A stretch of DNA of 64,000 nucleotides from Thermococcus litoralis DSM 5473 (GCF_000246985.2 NC_022084.1:1064191-1128190), one strand, 5' to 3'. Positions 18,689 through 27,964 are shown, counted from the first letter of the stretch. Notes: generated by a model from the letters alone, not told the origin. A program made the numbers and translations.

Positions 18689-20537
18689 GTAGATATGCAA
18701 AAGCAAGAAATGCAACAGTAGCTAGGATGGGTAGAGGGATACTGTTCAGGTTTTCTTTCTCCTCCTTGGAACTTTCTGTTATCAGCAAATCAACAGCTCC
18801 TCCGGAGAGGAGCTCCAGAGTTTGAAGCTTTTCTACACGGATGGTTCTTTTTTCTCCTGGCCTAAGGTCGCCTATGGGATAAATCTTTCCATCTATCCTC
18901 AGCGTCACGTTCTTTGAGTAGCTCTCTCCTTTTAGGAATTCACCGTTTGGCTTTGATGTGCTCAAATCGTGTGATAGGAAGAGGCACCCAATCTGGTAAA
19001 CTGCGCTACCGTTAAACTCTATTGCAATCTCCGCTGTACCATCTTCCGGCATGTTGAATACGTAGTAAAAAGGTCTCCATTCAGTGCTTACTTGGGCTAG
19101 ACCCCCATAGATTCTTTCTTTTGTTCGGACTGCTACACGAACTGGGGCGATCTCGTTCCACGAACGGGAGCTTTTCATGCATAGACCTAAGGTATACCAC
19201 CCTTTTTCTAGGGGAAGTTTGAGTTTAAGGACTGCAGAGGGGCTTAATGTGGTGAATATTAAAAATTCTTCTTGTTTTTCCAAAGTTCCGTTTACTGGAG
19301 TCCAAGCTAAGTTGGGGGAGAGATAATTTCTGAACTTTTTCCCCTTTACTATAACTTCAAGCGGCTTCTCGTTCTTTAGGTAAATTACTATGGGGCAATC
19401 CTCAAGGAGTGTTAGCGATATTGGCGGTTTGGTCTCTTTATATATCAACTTCAGGGCTTCCTCACGCGTAAAGAGTTTCATCCGCAGGTTGTTCATATAG
19501 AGGTATTCCCCGGCTATATGGAGGGGATACAAAACGTGAGTGCCGTTTATTGCCCCATTACCAATTTTTCTCCACGTTACACCGTCGAGAGAGATCCAGA
19601 GGTAGTGAAGCCCCCTTTTCTTGTAGTCCACACTTACAGCATAGTGGACTCCAGTTTTTGGATCCTTTAAGGCATCGTAGAACTTCATTTCACCCTTATA
19701 ATACTCTCCAAACCAGGCTGCGAGAGGCTTAAGCTCATCTTTTTCTTTATTGTACTCGACTATCTGGGGAAAATTATCGCTGTAAAAAAGGACTCTTTTT
19801 TCATCATAAGTTGCTGCCAAAGGCCCGCTGTTCATTATGGTGTTTAGTATGTGGTTATTGGTGTTTCTAAACATCCACCTTCCGTTTTTGTATATATACA
19901 AGCCCCTATAAGGTGGATTGTCCCCAACACCTATGTAGACAGTGCCATCGTAGGGGTCTATGCTTACAAGATGAATGTGGCATCCATCGTCTTTCACATT
20001 GTAGTGATCTTTTATGTCAAAGAAAACCTCAAAATGCCTACCATCGAAACTTCTGTAAACCTTTGCGCTGTTGGATTTAGTGCCATATTCTCCTATAAGC
20101 AAAAACTCCTCATTTCCTGCCCACGACCACCATATTGCGTACTTGCCTTTGTCTAATCTTAAGACCTCTTCGAATTCCTCTCCATTCTTCATGAATACAC
20201 TTCCATTAGCGTCTGAAAAGAAGAGAATTCCTTTCCAGAGATAGAGAGATTTGATCTCTGTCCTATGCTCATATATAAGCTCCCACACTATTCCATCCCT
20301 GCTTTTTAGGATTTTCCTCCTCTCGTGCCTCAGCTTTTTGTACTCGACTCCGTAAAGGTACCCCTCTGAATCAGGGCCTACAACGTAGGTTACGGGAATC
20401 TCTTGGATTTTCGGAGAAACAGCTTGTTGGGGATCGTCAATTATCTTCCCAGTTCCATGGATGTAGTATTCAAAAGCTGTGGCTGGAAAAGCGTAGAAGA
20501 GTAAGAGAAAAATAACCGCAATACCTTTGCCTTTCAT
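18669..20537 (-). CDS. cell-surface protein with beta-propeller-like repeats and C-terminal membrane anchor
   Basis: 622 residues. Signal peptide MKGKGIAVIFLLLFYAFPATAF; a terminal helix (LPILATVAFLAFAYLL) before a basic KRLKQ tail anchors it outside the membrane. Residues about 40-370 contain repeated blades such as LYLWKGILFFSDANGSVF, KVYRSFDGRHFEVFFD and YIGVGDNPPYRGLYI, with S-x-D-G motifs like BNR/Asp-box propellers. The C-terminal half looks like beta sandwiches. Its start overlaps the stop of the DUF354 gene (ATGA), so they are co-transcribed; a role in surface glycans is inference. I do not recognise a named family. Confidence 0.6.
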   Translation of the reverse strand: MKGKGIAVIFLLLFYAFPATAFEYYIHGTGKIIDDPQQAVSPKIQEIPVTYVVGPDSEGYLYGVEYKKLRHERRKILKSRDGIVWELIYEHRTEIKSLYLWKGILFFSDANGSVFMKNGEEFEEVLRLDKGKYAIWWSWAGNEEFLLIGEYGTKSNSAKVYRSFDGRHFEVFFDIKDHYNVKDDGCHIHLVSIDPYDGTVYIGVGDNPPYRGLYIYKNGRWMFRNTNNHILNTIMNSGPLAATYDEKRVLFYSDNFPQIVEYNKEKDELKPLAAWFGEYYKGEMKFYDALKDPKTGVHYAVSVDYKKRGLHYLWISLDGVTWRKIGNGAINGTHVLYPLHIAGEYLYMNNLRMKLFTREEALKLIYKETKPPISLTLLEDCPIVIYLKNEKPLEVIVKGKKFRNYLSPNLAWTPVNGTLEKQEEFLIFTTLSPSAVLKLKLPLEKGWYTLGLCMKSSRSWNEIAPVRVAVRTKERIYGGLAQVSTEWRPFYYVFNMPEDGTAEIAIEFNGSAVYQIGCLFLSHDLSTSKPNGEFLKGESYSKNVTLRIDGKIYPIGDLRPGEKRTIRVEKLQTLELLSGGAVDLLITESSKEEKENLNSIPLPILATVAFLAFAYLLKRLKQ

Positions 20538-21631
20538 CCTCTGTCCACCAGCTCCTCTGTGGAAATTTCCGGAGCAGGGAAGGTACCGTACTCTTCATAG
20601 ATTTCGATTTCCCTTAGGAAAGCGTCTATAGGGTTCTCCATGGAGGCAATTATTTCTCTTATATGCTTTCTAAAGGCTCCATTCTTCCTCATGAGTTCCC
20701 AGGCCTTCTCAGAAACTTCTATCGGATCGGTGGAGTGGAACTTAATGCCGAGGCTTATAAGCCACCTTGTGATGGCCAAAAGCTTGCCCGGGTAAGTTGA
20801 AATGGTTGGGGTTCCTAAAGCTAAAGCTTCCCTGTTCATCGTTCCCCCTGCACCGATCATTAGCTTTGCATAGTAGAGGAGGGACAAGCTGTCCGTAACG
20901 TGCCCTGGAATTATGACGTTTTCAAAGTGTTCAAAGCGCTTCTTTTGACTTTCTGTTCTTGGGAATAAAACTATGGGGATATCTGGGAGCAGAGGGATTA
21001 TATTTTCAAGAACACTCTTCTCAGCGTCGCCGTTAAAGTAGTTAGCCTTTATAGGCTCGGTTCTCATTACAATGTAGCTGTGTGGAGATAGGCCCAATTC
21101 TTTTAGAGGCCTTTTGCTGGGGATAAAGCCATATACATGGGCCAACTCCGGTATGCCGTTTATTGGCTTGAGGGAATTTACATCTGCCCCGCATTTTATG
21201 AGCTCGTAAGCGTCTATGGCTTTGGGGTATATTAATCTCCTTGTGAAGGGCAGCATGAGCTTGTTGACCGCTATGGCAGTATCGTTGTCGGCAAATCCAA
21301 TTGTTGGGATTCCCAATCCAAAAGCTACTCTTGGAGCTTCGGGAGAATTTTTATAGAGTGCCAAATCTGGTTTTTCTTCAATTACCAGCTTAGCAAGCTT
21401 GTATTGTCTCTCAACACTTGCTATAAGCTTTCCCTCAAGGGTTGATCCGCCATGCTTTCCTACAACGTAATAGTCTATTCCCAACATGTCCAAGATTCCA
21501 GTTAGACCGTCAAATTCCCTTGTGGTAACCAAAACTTCGTGTCCTCTTTTTTCAAGTTCCCTGATTATACCCTTGAAGAAGTGAGCATGAGGTGCATTGA
21601 CAATATCTACCCATATCTTCACGGATTTCAC
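20534..21631 (-). CDS. DUF354 family GT-B-like glycosyltransferase
   Basis: 365 residues. KIWVDIVNAPHAHFFKGIIR at the start, LYKNSPEAPRVAFGLGIPTI and the C-terminal nucleotide-site-like GAGGTMNREALALGTPTIS are DUF354 features. The fold resembles UDP-GlcNAc 2-epimerase/MurG (two Rossmann domains). Members occur in archaeal glycan clusters and probably transfer sugars, but no substrate is known. It is coupled to the surface propeller gene and next to wecC/wecB, which supports a surface-polysaccharide role. The 287-base gap upstream (21632-21918) holds only AT-rich promoter sequence. Confidence 0.8.
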   Translation of the reverse strand: MKSVKIWVDIVNAPHAHFFKGIIRELEKRGHEVLVTTREFDGLTGILDMLGIDYYVVGKHGGSTLEGKLIASVERQYKLAKLVIEEKPDLALYKNSPEAPRVAFGLGIPTIGFADNDTAIAVNKLMLPFTRRLIYPKAIDAYELIKCGADVNSLKPINGIPELAHVYGFIPSKRPLKELGLSPHSYIVMRTEPIKANYFNGDAEKSVLENIIPLLPDIPIVLFPRTESQKKRFEHFENVIIPGHVTDSLSLLYYAKLMIGAGGTMNREALALGTPTISTYPGKLLAITRWLISLGIKFHSTDPIEVSEKAWELMRKNGAFRKHIREIIASMENPIDAFLREIEIYEEYGTFPAPEISTEELVDRG

Positions 21632-21918
21632 CCATTATTATGGACAGCTTTGTCCATTAAAAGGGTTTCCGTAAAACGGTTTTTCTGCCTTTATTTTTCA
21701 AGTTACTTAAAAACTCTTTATTTTGTTAATCGTTTATTACGATTTCTGTTCATGAGAGGAGGTTTTACATTGGAGTAATCATGTAAAGATAATACGATAG
21801 GAGTAGTTTATGAAAATTTTCTTGAGCTTGCTGGGAAATCTTTGAGATTACCACTTGAAATTGTTTCGTGGAAAAACCTTAAATTTTGGTGCTCAATCTT
21901 TCTTCTTGGTGAGAACCC

Positions 21919-23205
21919 GTGAGAGAGAAGATAATGGACAGAAGTGCAGAAATCGCTGTCATAGGTTTGGGCTATATCGGTCTTCCTACGGCAATTATGT
22001 TTGCCAATGCTGGATTCAATGTGATAGGATATGAAATAAGGGAAGAAGTAGTGAAAAAGGTAAACTCCGGGAATTCCCACATAATCGAGCCGGAAATAGA
22101 AGAGATGCTAAAGAGGGCAATTGAAAATGGAAATTTGAGAGCTACTTCAGATAAAAAGGAGATAGCGGGCAAGGATGTCTACATAATATGCGTTCAAACC
22201 CCTTTGAAGGAGGACAAAACTCCTGACTTGAGCTATCTTGAAAGCGCTGTCAGAACAACTGCTGAATCTATGAAGAAGGGTTCTCTTGTGATTATAGAGA
22301 GCACCGTTCCCCCTATGACGACTCTAAAGATGGCGAAGCTTATAGAGGATCTGACGGGCTTCAAAGCTGGAGAGGACTTCTATATGGCTCATGCTCCTGA
22401 GAGGGTCATGCCCGGCAGAATATTTAAGGAGCTCGTTTACAACTCCAGAATAATTGGGGGGATAAATGAAAAAAGCTCTGAACTTGCTGAGCTTTTGTAT
22501 AGGGCATTTGTAAAGGGTCAAATTTTTAAAACAAGCTCTACCACAAGTGAGATGGTAAAGCTAATGGAGAACACTTTTAGGGATGTGAACATAGCTCTGG
22601 CTAACGAATTCGCTTTCCTTGCTCACCACTATGGCGTCAATGTTTTTGAGGCAATAGAGCTCGCCAACACTCACCCGAGAGTTAAAATCCATGTCCCGGG
22701 AATCGGCGTTGGAGGACACTGTTTGCCGAAAGACCCATATCTGCTCCTCAGTTCTGCAAAAGAAGACTTTGGACTGATAAAGAAAGCAAGAGAAATCAAT
22801 GAAGACATGCCTCTCTTTGCAAAGGATCTTCTTATGAATTCCCTAAAGTTGATTAATCTTCCACCGGAAGAGGCTGTAGTGGTGGTACTGGGGCTGTCTT
22901 ATAAGGGCAATTCAGACGACACCAGAAATTCTCCATCTCTTAAGTTCATTGAGGAGATAAAGGAAATGGTTGCGGAAGTGAGAACCTATGATCCCTACGT
23001 TGAGGGAACTCATGGGAGTCTTGAGGAGGCTTTAAAGGGAGCAGATGCAGCTGTCATAGCAACAGACCATTCAGAGTTTAAGAGTTTAGACTGGCAAGCC
23101 CTTGGAGGCCTTATGAGAAACAAAATACTCATAGACGGAAGACATGTGGTAAAAGAGCCTCCGAAAGGATTTATATTCAAAGGGATCGGGAGGGGCGAGT
23201 GTTGA
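21919..23205 (+). CDS. wecC: UDP-N-acetyl-D-mannosamine dehydrogenase
   Basis: 428 residues. NAD-binding GLGYIGLPTA near residue 17, E-S-T-V-P-P, and the catalytic cysteine in GVGGHCLPKDPY are diagnostic of UDP-sugar 6-dehydrogenases. With the epimerase directly downstream (7-base overlap) it most likely makes UDP-ManNAcA from UDP-ManNAc for surface glycan or N-glycan. GTG 21919 has GGTGAG 5 bases before; ATG 21934 is the alternative. TTAAATTTTG near 21880 may be the TATA region. Confidence 0.9.
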   Translation: MREKIMDRSAEIAVIGLGYIGLPTAIMFANAGFNVIGYEIREEVVKKVNSGNSHIIEPEIEEMLKRAIENGNLRATSDKKEIAGKDVYIICVQTPLKEDKTPDLSYLESAVRTTAESMKKGSLVIIESTVPPMTTLKMAKLIEDLTGFKAGEDFYMAHAPERVMPGRIFKELVYNSRIIGGINEKSSELAELLYRAFVKGQIFKTSSTTSEMVKLMENTFRDVNIALANEFAFLAHHYGVNVFEAIELANTHPRVKIHVPGIGVGGHCLPKDPYLLLSSAKEDFGLIKKAREINEDMPLFAKDLLMNSLKLINLPPEEAVVVVLGLSYKGNSDDTRNSPSLKFIEEIKEMVAEVRTYDPYVEGTHGSLEEALKGADAAVIATDHSEFKSLDWQALGGLMRNKILIDGRHVVKEPPKGFIFKGIGRGEC

Positions 23206-24335
23206 AACCGGCGTTTGTCTTTGGTACAAGGCCGGAGATAATAAAACTTGCTCCTGTGATAAGAGCATTCGAAAGGAGAGGCATTGAGCCGCTAATAGTC
23301 CACACGGGACAGCACTACGATTACGAGATGAGCAAGATTTTCTTAGAAGAGCTCGAGCTACATAAAATCGACTATCATCTCGAAGTTGGCTCCGGGACTC
23401 AGGCTTATCAAACTGGAATGGCAATGATAAAGATAGAAGAAGTTCTTATGAAAGAGAAGCCCGATGTTACCTTGGTTCAAGGAGACACAAACACAGTCTT
23501 AGCTGGAGCTTTGGCGAGTGTTAAGCTTAAAATTCCCGTTGCACACGTTGAAGCAGGCTTAAGGAGTTTTGACCGGACAATGCCAGAGGAGATAAACAGA
23601 ATTCTAGCTGACCACGCGAGTGAAGTTCTTTTTGCCCCGACTGAGGAGGCAAAGAAAAATCTTGAGAAAGAGGGCATCGTTGAAGGGGTTTATGTTGTTG
23701 GAAATACAATAGTCGATGCGGTCCTCCAGAATTCGGAGATAGCCGAAAGGAAAAGCAGAATTTTGGAAACTCTTGGATTAAAACCAAAGGAATATGCCGT
23801 TTTAACGGCTCATAGAGCTGAGAACACCGACAGCGAGGAGAACCTTAAAAAACTCGTGGAAATAATTGGTTCTCTTCCAATAGTTGTGGTATATCCTGTC
23901 CACCCGAGAACTGAAAAAAGGTTAAAAGCCCTTGGATTGTGGGAAGAACTGGAAGCAAAGGAACACGTCATTCTAACAAAACCTCTGGGATACCTTGACT
24001 TTTTAAAACTGCAGAAAAATGCTAGGTTTGTTTTAACAGACTCGGGTGGGATTCAGGAGGAGAGCATAATTCTCAATGTCCCATGCCTAACCCTACGCTA
24101 TAATACAGAAAGGCCGGAGACAATAAAAGCAGGAGGAAACGTTTTAGTCGGTCTTGAGAAGGACAGGGTTCTTTATTATGTCGATAAGCTCTTAAACGAT
24201 GAAGAGTTTTACAGCAGGATGGCAAATGCCAAGAATCCTTTTGGAGATGGAAAGGCTGGGGAAAGAATTGCTGAAATACTTATCGGTCTTTACGAAAAGG
24301 GAGAGCTTAGGGTGAAGAGTTCGAGGTTTATTTAA
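23199..24335 (+). CDS. wecB: UDP-N-acetylglucosamine 2-epimerase (non-hydrolysing)
   Basis: 378 residues. FGTRPEIIKLAPVI at the N-terminus, HTGQHYDYEMSKIF, VQGDTNTVLAGAL, HVEAGLRSFD and TDSGGIQEE are all WecB/MnaA motifs, including the UDP-binding and catalytic acidic and histidine residues. It interconverts UDP-GlcNAc and UDP-ManNAc and feeds WecC, whose gene overlaps. Start is GTG 23199 (or TTG 23202) behind GGGAGGGG. Convergent with the broken amylase gene. Confidence 0.93.
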   Translation: MLKPAFVFGTRPEIIKLAPVIRAFERRGIEPLIVHTGQHYDYEMSKIFLEELELHKIDYHLEVGSGTQAYQTGMAMIKIEEVLMKEKPDVTLVQGDTNTVLAGALASVKLKIPVAHVEAGLRSFDRTMPEEINRILADHASEVLFAPTEEAKKNLEKEGIVEGVYVVGNTIVDAVLQNSEIAERKSRILETLGLKPKEYAVLTAHRAENTDSEENLKKLVEIIGSLPIVVVYPVHPRTEKRLKALGLWEELEAKEHVILTKPLGYLDFLKLQKNARFVLTDSGGIQEESIILNVPCLTLRYNTERPETIKAGGNVLVGLEKDRVLYYVDKLLNDEEFYSRMANAKNPFGDGKAGERIAEILIGLYEKGELRVKSSRFI

Positions 24336-24419
24336 AAATTTAAAAATAAAAAGAGAATTCAGCTCCTCACAAGCACCAAAACTTTTAACCCGGGGACAGT
24401 TAACTCTCCCTCGTATGTT

Positions 24420-24672
24420 TTATCCGTTCTGGTCAGCCGTAATTTGCGTAAAGTTTGTAAACGTCACTACGGCTGACCTTCCCCACTCCCGTCTTCATCG
24501 TGGGGCGTTCGGGGGAAACGGAAACTCCCCACATCTTCAGAGCTACAGTCCCCATTCGGGCTTGACAAACCCCACATATCGAGGACTGCCCATCACTACA
24601 AAACTCTCCATAAAAATATTTAAAAATTTCGCCCTGCAAACCTCAACAAACTTTACGATTTTAACTATTTAC
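24420..24672 (-). mobile_element. TnpB-element remnant inside the amylase pseudogene
   Basis: Between the last two amylase pieces. On the minus strand a short frame SSICGVCQAR...VALKMWGVSVSPERPTMKT resembles a decayed TnpB zinc ribbon and C-terminus (compare LRMWGSGVTPKG in the tnpB at 12580). A perfect 11-bp inverted repeat GGTCAGCCGTA (24431-24441) / TACGGCTGACC (24468-24478) lies at its right end, and CGTAAAGTTTGT (24447-24458) recurs inverted at 24646-24657. Confidence 0.6.
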
Positions 24673-24811
24673 GAAACAGCCCATTTGGCCACACCTGTTT
24701 CCATTTGCCCGGAGGAAGAGAGATATCTGTATCTTTTGGAGCGTTGTTGGCAATTACAAGAACCTCATCATCGTGCCCTCTAAAGAACGCCAGTACTCCT
24801 TCTTTTGCGGT

Positions 24812-24863
24812 CTGACCTCCTCCCCGCCCTAAAGGGCGAGACTTTCAAAAGAAAAAAGTAAAA
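24812..24863 (-). repeat. solo right end of a TnpB-type (IS200/IS605-like) element
   Basis: On the minus strand: TACTTTTTTCTTTTGAAAG, then hairpin CTCGCCCTTTAGGGCGGGG, then AGGAGGTCAG. This is the best preserved of the copies. It marks the deletion junction in the amylase pseudogene. Confidence 0.7.
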
Positions 24864-25211
24864 GTCCATACTCCCTCCTCTTTTTTCATTGGCCACTCTC
24901 CCCAGTCATTGAAAGTTCCGCGTAAGCTAACAGAGGTGACATTCTCCCCCTGTGGATTATAAGTGAAAGTTACAGGGACTTTTCCCGGGGGGCAAGTGTC
25001 TTTGGCTTTTTCATTGAGATAAATCGTATTGTAGTTGCCTTCTAGAAGGGTTAGAGTTTGTTCAGTAGTTTGAGGAGTGCTTTGTTGAAGGCATCCAGAA
25101 GCTATTATTATGAGAATTACCATCGCTACCCCAGAAACCCATCTCTTCATATTGTGTACCACCGGTAGTGATTATTCTGGAGATATATTAAAGTGTTCGT
25201 TAAGTGGAGAA

Positions 25212-25802
25212 TTAAGATGAGTTTGGGCATTCTATATTGTCGAGAGCAATTTTTTGCACCCTGTTGACTATAGTGGCTGCTGCTTGCTTTAGCAGATACC
25301 TCTGGTATCCCATGAAGCTCATCAATCCCCTGGAGTTGTCGTTTACTGTTATTTCTCCCGAAGCCTCGACTTCAGAATTGTTTATTATGAAGGTAATAAA
25401 CTCCCGTTCCTTGTCCGTGGCGTTTTCGTACCTTAGATAGTGACTTGGATCGCCGGTGCTGGAATAGATGAAGCGCACTTTTGCACTTCCTTTTGAGAAG
25501 AACGGGGTGTATGTGATGTTTACTTCTTCAACCCACACCGCTAAAAATTGCCCGTTGCACTTTGTAGGGGAGTCAAGCATTACAACTTTTTCCCCTCTGG
25601 CTTTTAGTTCCTCCGCTACAATCTTTCCAAAATTGGAATTTGGGTAGATGCAAAAGCCTTCGTTGATGGTTACGTTTCCACAGGATCTCCCCGCTCCTAC
25701 TGAGGCTCCACTTTCTGTTTTTGACTTGATAAATGCAAAATTCCCAAAAATAAAAGCTACGATTATTATTCCAATAAGTGCGGCAATATATGAACGCTTC
25801 AT
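25212..25802 (-). CDS. membrane-anchored protein of unknown function
   Basis: 196 residues. An N-terminal helix (AALIGIIIVAFIFGNFAFI) probably anchors a soluble extracellular domain; four cysteines after residue 39 could form disulfides. Segments such as VWVEEVNITYTPFFSKGSAK suggest a beta-rich fold, followed by a helical end (YLLKQAAATIVNRVQKIALD). I recognise no family. It is not obviously co-transcribed with the amylase remnant (about 60 bases apart, same strand). Confidence 0.6.
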   Translation of the reverse strand: MKRSYIAALIGIIIVAFIFGNFAFIKSKTESGASVGAGRSCGNVTINEGFCIYPNSNFGKIVAEELKARGEKVVMLDSPTKCNGQFLAVWVEEVNITYTPFFSKGSAKVRFIYSSTGDPSHYLRYENATDKEREFITFIINNSEVEASGEITVNDNSRGLMSFMGYQRYLLKQAAATIVNRVQKIALDNIECPNSS

Positions 25803-25849
25803 CTAACTCTCCCAAAGATCTGTTTAGGGCTGGAAATTAATAAATTTTT

Positions 25850-27103
25850 CTAAACAGGAGTCCCAACGTAGATTCCGTGCCTTGTTCTCACTATCTTGAC
25901 CTTAATTTCCTCACCAACTTTTGCGTTCGTGTTTATTATCTCTATTAACCTGTTCCTTGCAGTTCCGAGCATTTCTCCCTTGATTCTTCCCGGGAGGATG
26001 ACTTTTACTTTGACAACTTCTCCGATGTGGAACTGTAGGGGAATAAACCTTCTCCTGTGCATCCCAAAGTGTTCGGGCCTTAAGACAAGCGGTCTCATCC
26101 CGGTTTTTTCTTCAAGGTTTCTCAGCCATGTGTAAAATTCTTTAAACGATAGAAACTTCACTGTGGGATGTCTTCCAAACTTATAGGGAACGTAGTTCTG
26201 GAAGCCCAAAGCAGGCCATCTTTTTCCAGCACCAATTTTTCTTGCAAACTCTATAAATGTCTCTGCTTCATTGTCGTTTATTCCAAAAATTATTACCGGA
26301 GCCAAAAGAACGTCAATCCCGGCATTTACAAGTGCCTCGGCCATCTCCAAAACATGATTGAGATCGTAGTCTTTCATTCCCATTAACATTTTTGCCTTTT
26401 CGGGATCGAGGGAGTGAATTGAGAGGTTTACCCTGTCAAGTCCCGCCTCTGCCAACTCTTCAACTAGCTTATCATTCAGCAGTATTCCATTGCTCTGCAT
26501 CGAAATTACACTAACGTTTGGGTTTTCCCTAAGCCCCTGGACGAGCTCTACAATGAACGGATATAGCAGAGGCTCTCCCTGCCCATCTAAATGGGCTTCC
26601 AGACCTTTGCCCTTAAACCTGGCAACCTCATCGAACCATTTCAGCAGATAGTCGATATCAACAACGTAATCGAGAAGCCGAGTTCTGGAATATGGCCCCT
26701 CATCAACAGAGCAGAAGATGCATGAGACATTACACCCAGTTGAGCCTCTGATTTGAATTAGATTCGTTCCCCTATCTATCAAACCAAATCCATTATATCC
26801 CAAAAGGGGCACTTCCATCCCTTCGTGGATGTATACCACCTTTCTTCTCGTGTATCTGCTCTTTAAAAATTCTCCGAGGTGGCTCTGAATGAAGAAGGCA
26901 ATAAATTTTTCAATATCTTCGTTTTCCGTATTCACTACAAGGTATCCGTCCTCAACGTGAATCTCGGGCTTAACTTTAAATTTTCTTCTAATGGCCTTTT
27001 CAAGGAGGGCTTTTTCAAAATCAGCATGGAGGGTGTTTCTCCAGATTAATCTTATGCTATTGTCAACTTCCTCGAAATACGAATTTGGAAGCTCTATTCT
27101 CAT
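25850..27103 (-). CDS. radical SAM protein with C-terminal TRAM-like domain
   Basis: 417 residues. The cluster motif CNVSCIFC lies near residue 128, with GQGEPLLYP and SIHSLDPEKAKMLMG as further radical SAM features. The last 60 residues (GEVVKVKVILPGRIKGEMLG...VGEEIKVKIVRTRHG) look like a TRAM RNA-binding domain. The combination suggests modification of an RNA or RNA-bound substrate; the reaction is unknown. Start ATG 27103 has AGGGG 7 bases before. Confidence 0.8.
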   Translation of the reverse strand: MRIELPNSYFEEVDNSIRLIWRNTLHADFEKALLEKAIRRKFKVKPEIHVEDGYLVVNTENEDIEKFIAFFIQSHLGEFLKSRYTRRKVVYIHEGMEVPLLGYNGFGLIDRGTNLIQIRGSTGCNVSCIFCSVDEGPYSRTRLLDYVVDIDYLLKWFDEVARFKGKGLEAHLDGQGEPLLYPFIVELVQGLRENPNVSVISMQSNGILLNDKLVEELAEAGLDRVNLSIHSLDPEKAKMLMGMKDYDLNHVLEMAEALVNAGIDVLLAPVIIFGINDNEAETFIEFARKIGAGKRWPALGFQNYVPYKFGRHPTVKFLSFKEFYTWLRNLEEKTGMRPLVLRPEHFGMHRRRFIPLQFHIGEVVKVKVILPGRIKGEMLGTARNRLIEIINTNAKVGEEIKVKIVRTRHGIYVGTPV

Positions 27104-27246
27104 CACGTTTCCCCTTAATGGTGGGATCTTTTAAAATTTTAGCAAAATTTATAAAATATAACTGGACACAGTTCTGCATGGAAACATTTTAATACTTTTG
27201 TAGCAAATGGTCTAATGATGAACTATTATGAACAAGGGTGGGGAAA

Positions 27247-27747
27247 ATGTGGGGCAAACTTGAACACTACTTTGATGAGTATCCAGTCAGAAAACAAATA
27301 GCGAAACTCCTCTTAAAGTACGGTTTGAAGGTGTCAGATGACATGAAGATCAAATGCGGCAACATAGAAGTTCCATACACAAAAATAGCCAAAGCCCTTG
27401 ACGTAGACAGGAGGGTTGTCAAAGAAACTGTTGCTATGATACTAAAAATCCCAGAGCTTAGAGGGGTGTACACGAACCTCGAGCCCACAGTTCACATGAA
27501 GTTCGTCGGAAGGCATGTCGGCTATGGGGTCATAGAGATAGAGCCCGAGCCAAGGGCCATAGGGATACTGGCAAAGATAGCGTCAAAGATTGCAGAGAGG
27601 GGAATAAACATTGTACAGGTTGTTGCAGAAGATCCGGAGCTTTACCCAGAGGCAACTTTAACCATAATCACTGAGAAGCCTATTCCTGGGGAACTGATAA
27701 ATGAACTATCGAAGCTTGAGGGTGTTAAGCGCATTTCCATTTACTGA
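27247..27747 (+). CDS. ACT-domain regulator of amino acid metabolism
   Basis: 166 residues. N-terminal HTH-like region (VPYTKIAKALDVDRRVVKET) followed by a C-terminal ACT domain (GYGVIEIEPEPRAIGILAKI ... GINIVQVVAEDPEL). Such archaeal proteins are annotated as regulators of amino acid metabolism; ligand and targets are unknown. ATG 27247 follows GGTGGGG. Divergent from the radical SAM gene. The 262 bases downstream are the mbs promoter region. Confidence 0.75.
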   Translation: MWGKLEHYFDEYPVRKQIAKLLLKYGLKVSDDMKIKCGNIEVPYTKIAKALDVDRRVVKETVAMILKIPELRGVYTNLEPTVHMKFVGRHVGYGVIEIEPEPRAIGILAKIASKIAERGINIVQVVAEDPELYPEATLTIITEKPIPGELINELSKLEGVKRISIY

Positions 27748-27900
27748 GCTCTCTTTTAACTTCTTATCTTGATGTACACATTAGGGCATAATCTTGATAC
27801 GATTTGTCAGTATTTGCTTTTAATTTTTGTACAATTTGGGTGTATAATTTTTCTTTTTGTTAAATTTAGGAAAGCAAGTTTTTTATTTGTTTAACCATTG

Positions 27901-27964
27901 GTTTTTAACCTTTTGGTGTTTTGATAAGGTTTATAAATATCAATCCCCAATAAAGGTTAGAAAC
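27901..27964 (+). promoter_or_regulatory. mbs operon promoter with two candidate SurR sites
   Basis: TATA box TTTATAAATA is at about 27930-27939. Two GTT-N3-AAC sites, the SurR consensus, flank it: GTTTTTAAC at 27901-27909 and GTTAGAAAC at 27956-27964, the latter over the expected start site. In Pyrococcus furiosus, reduced SurR represses mbx/mbs and sulfur relieves this. The motif is short, so a single match would mean little; the position is the argument. Confidence 0.6.

Larger units (their letters stand above)
24359..25150 (-). pseudogene. secreted GH13 amylase/pullulanase-type gene, catalytic centre lost and two insertion scars
   Basis: ATG 25150 gives a lipoprotein leader (VILIIIASGCLQQ) and a CBM48-like segment VTSVSLRGTFNDWGEWPM, ending at EGVWT where a solo TnpB-element end (24812-24863) begins. 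Beyond it, 24665-24810 reads GVLAFFRGHDDEVLVIANNA and DTDISLPPGKWKQVWPNG, a GH13 C-terminal beta domain. A second insert (about 24420-24670) follows, and 24359-24420 reads TYEGELTVPGLKVLVLVRS to a stop. All three pieces are in order on one strand. The catalytic barrel is absent. Identity beyond GH13 is uncertain. Confidence 0.8.

Noticed and set aside
24415-24783. 122-codon plus-strand open frame
   Set aside because: It is antisense to the amylase fragments and to the TnpB remnant, with no ribosome site or recognisable domain.
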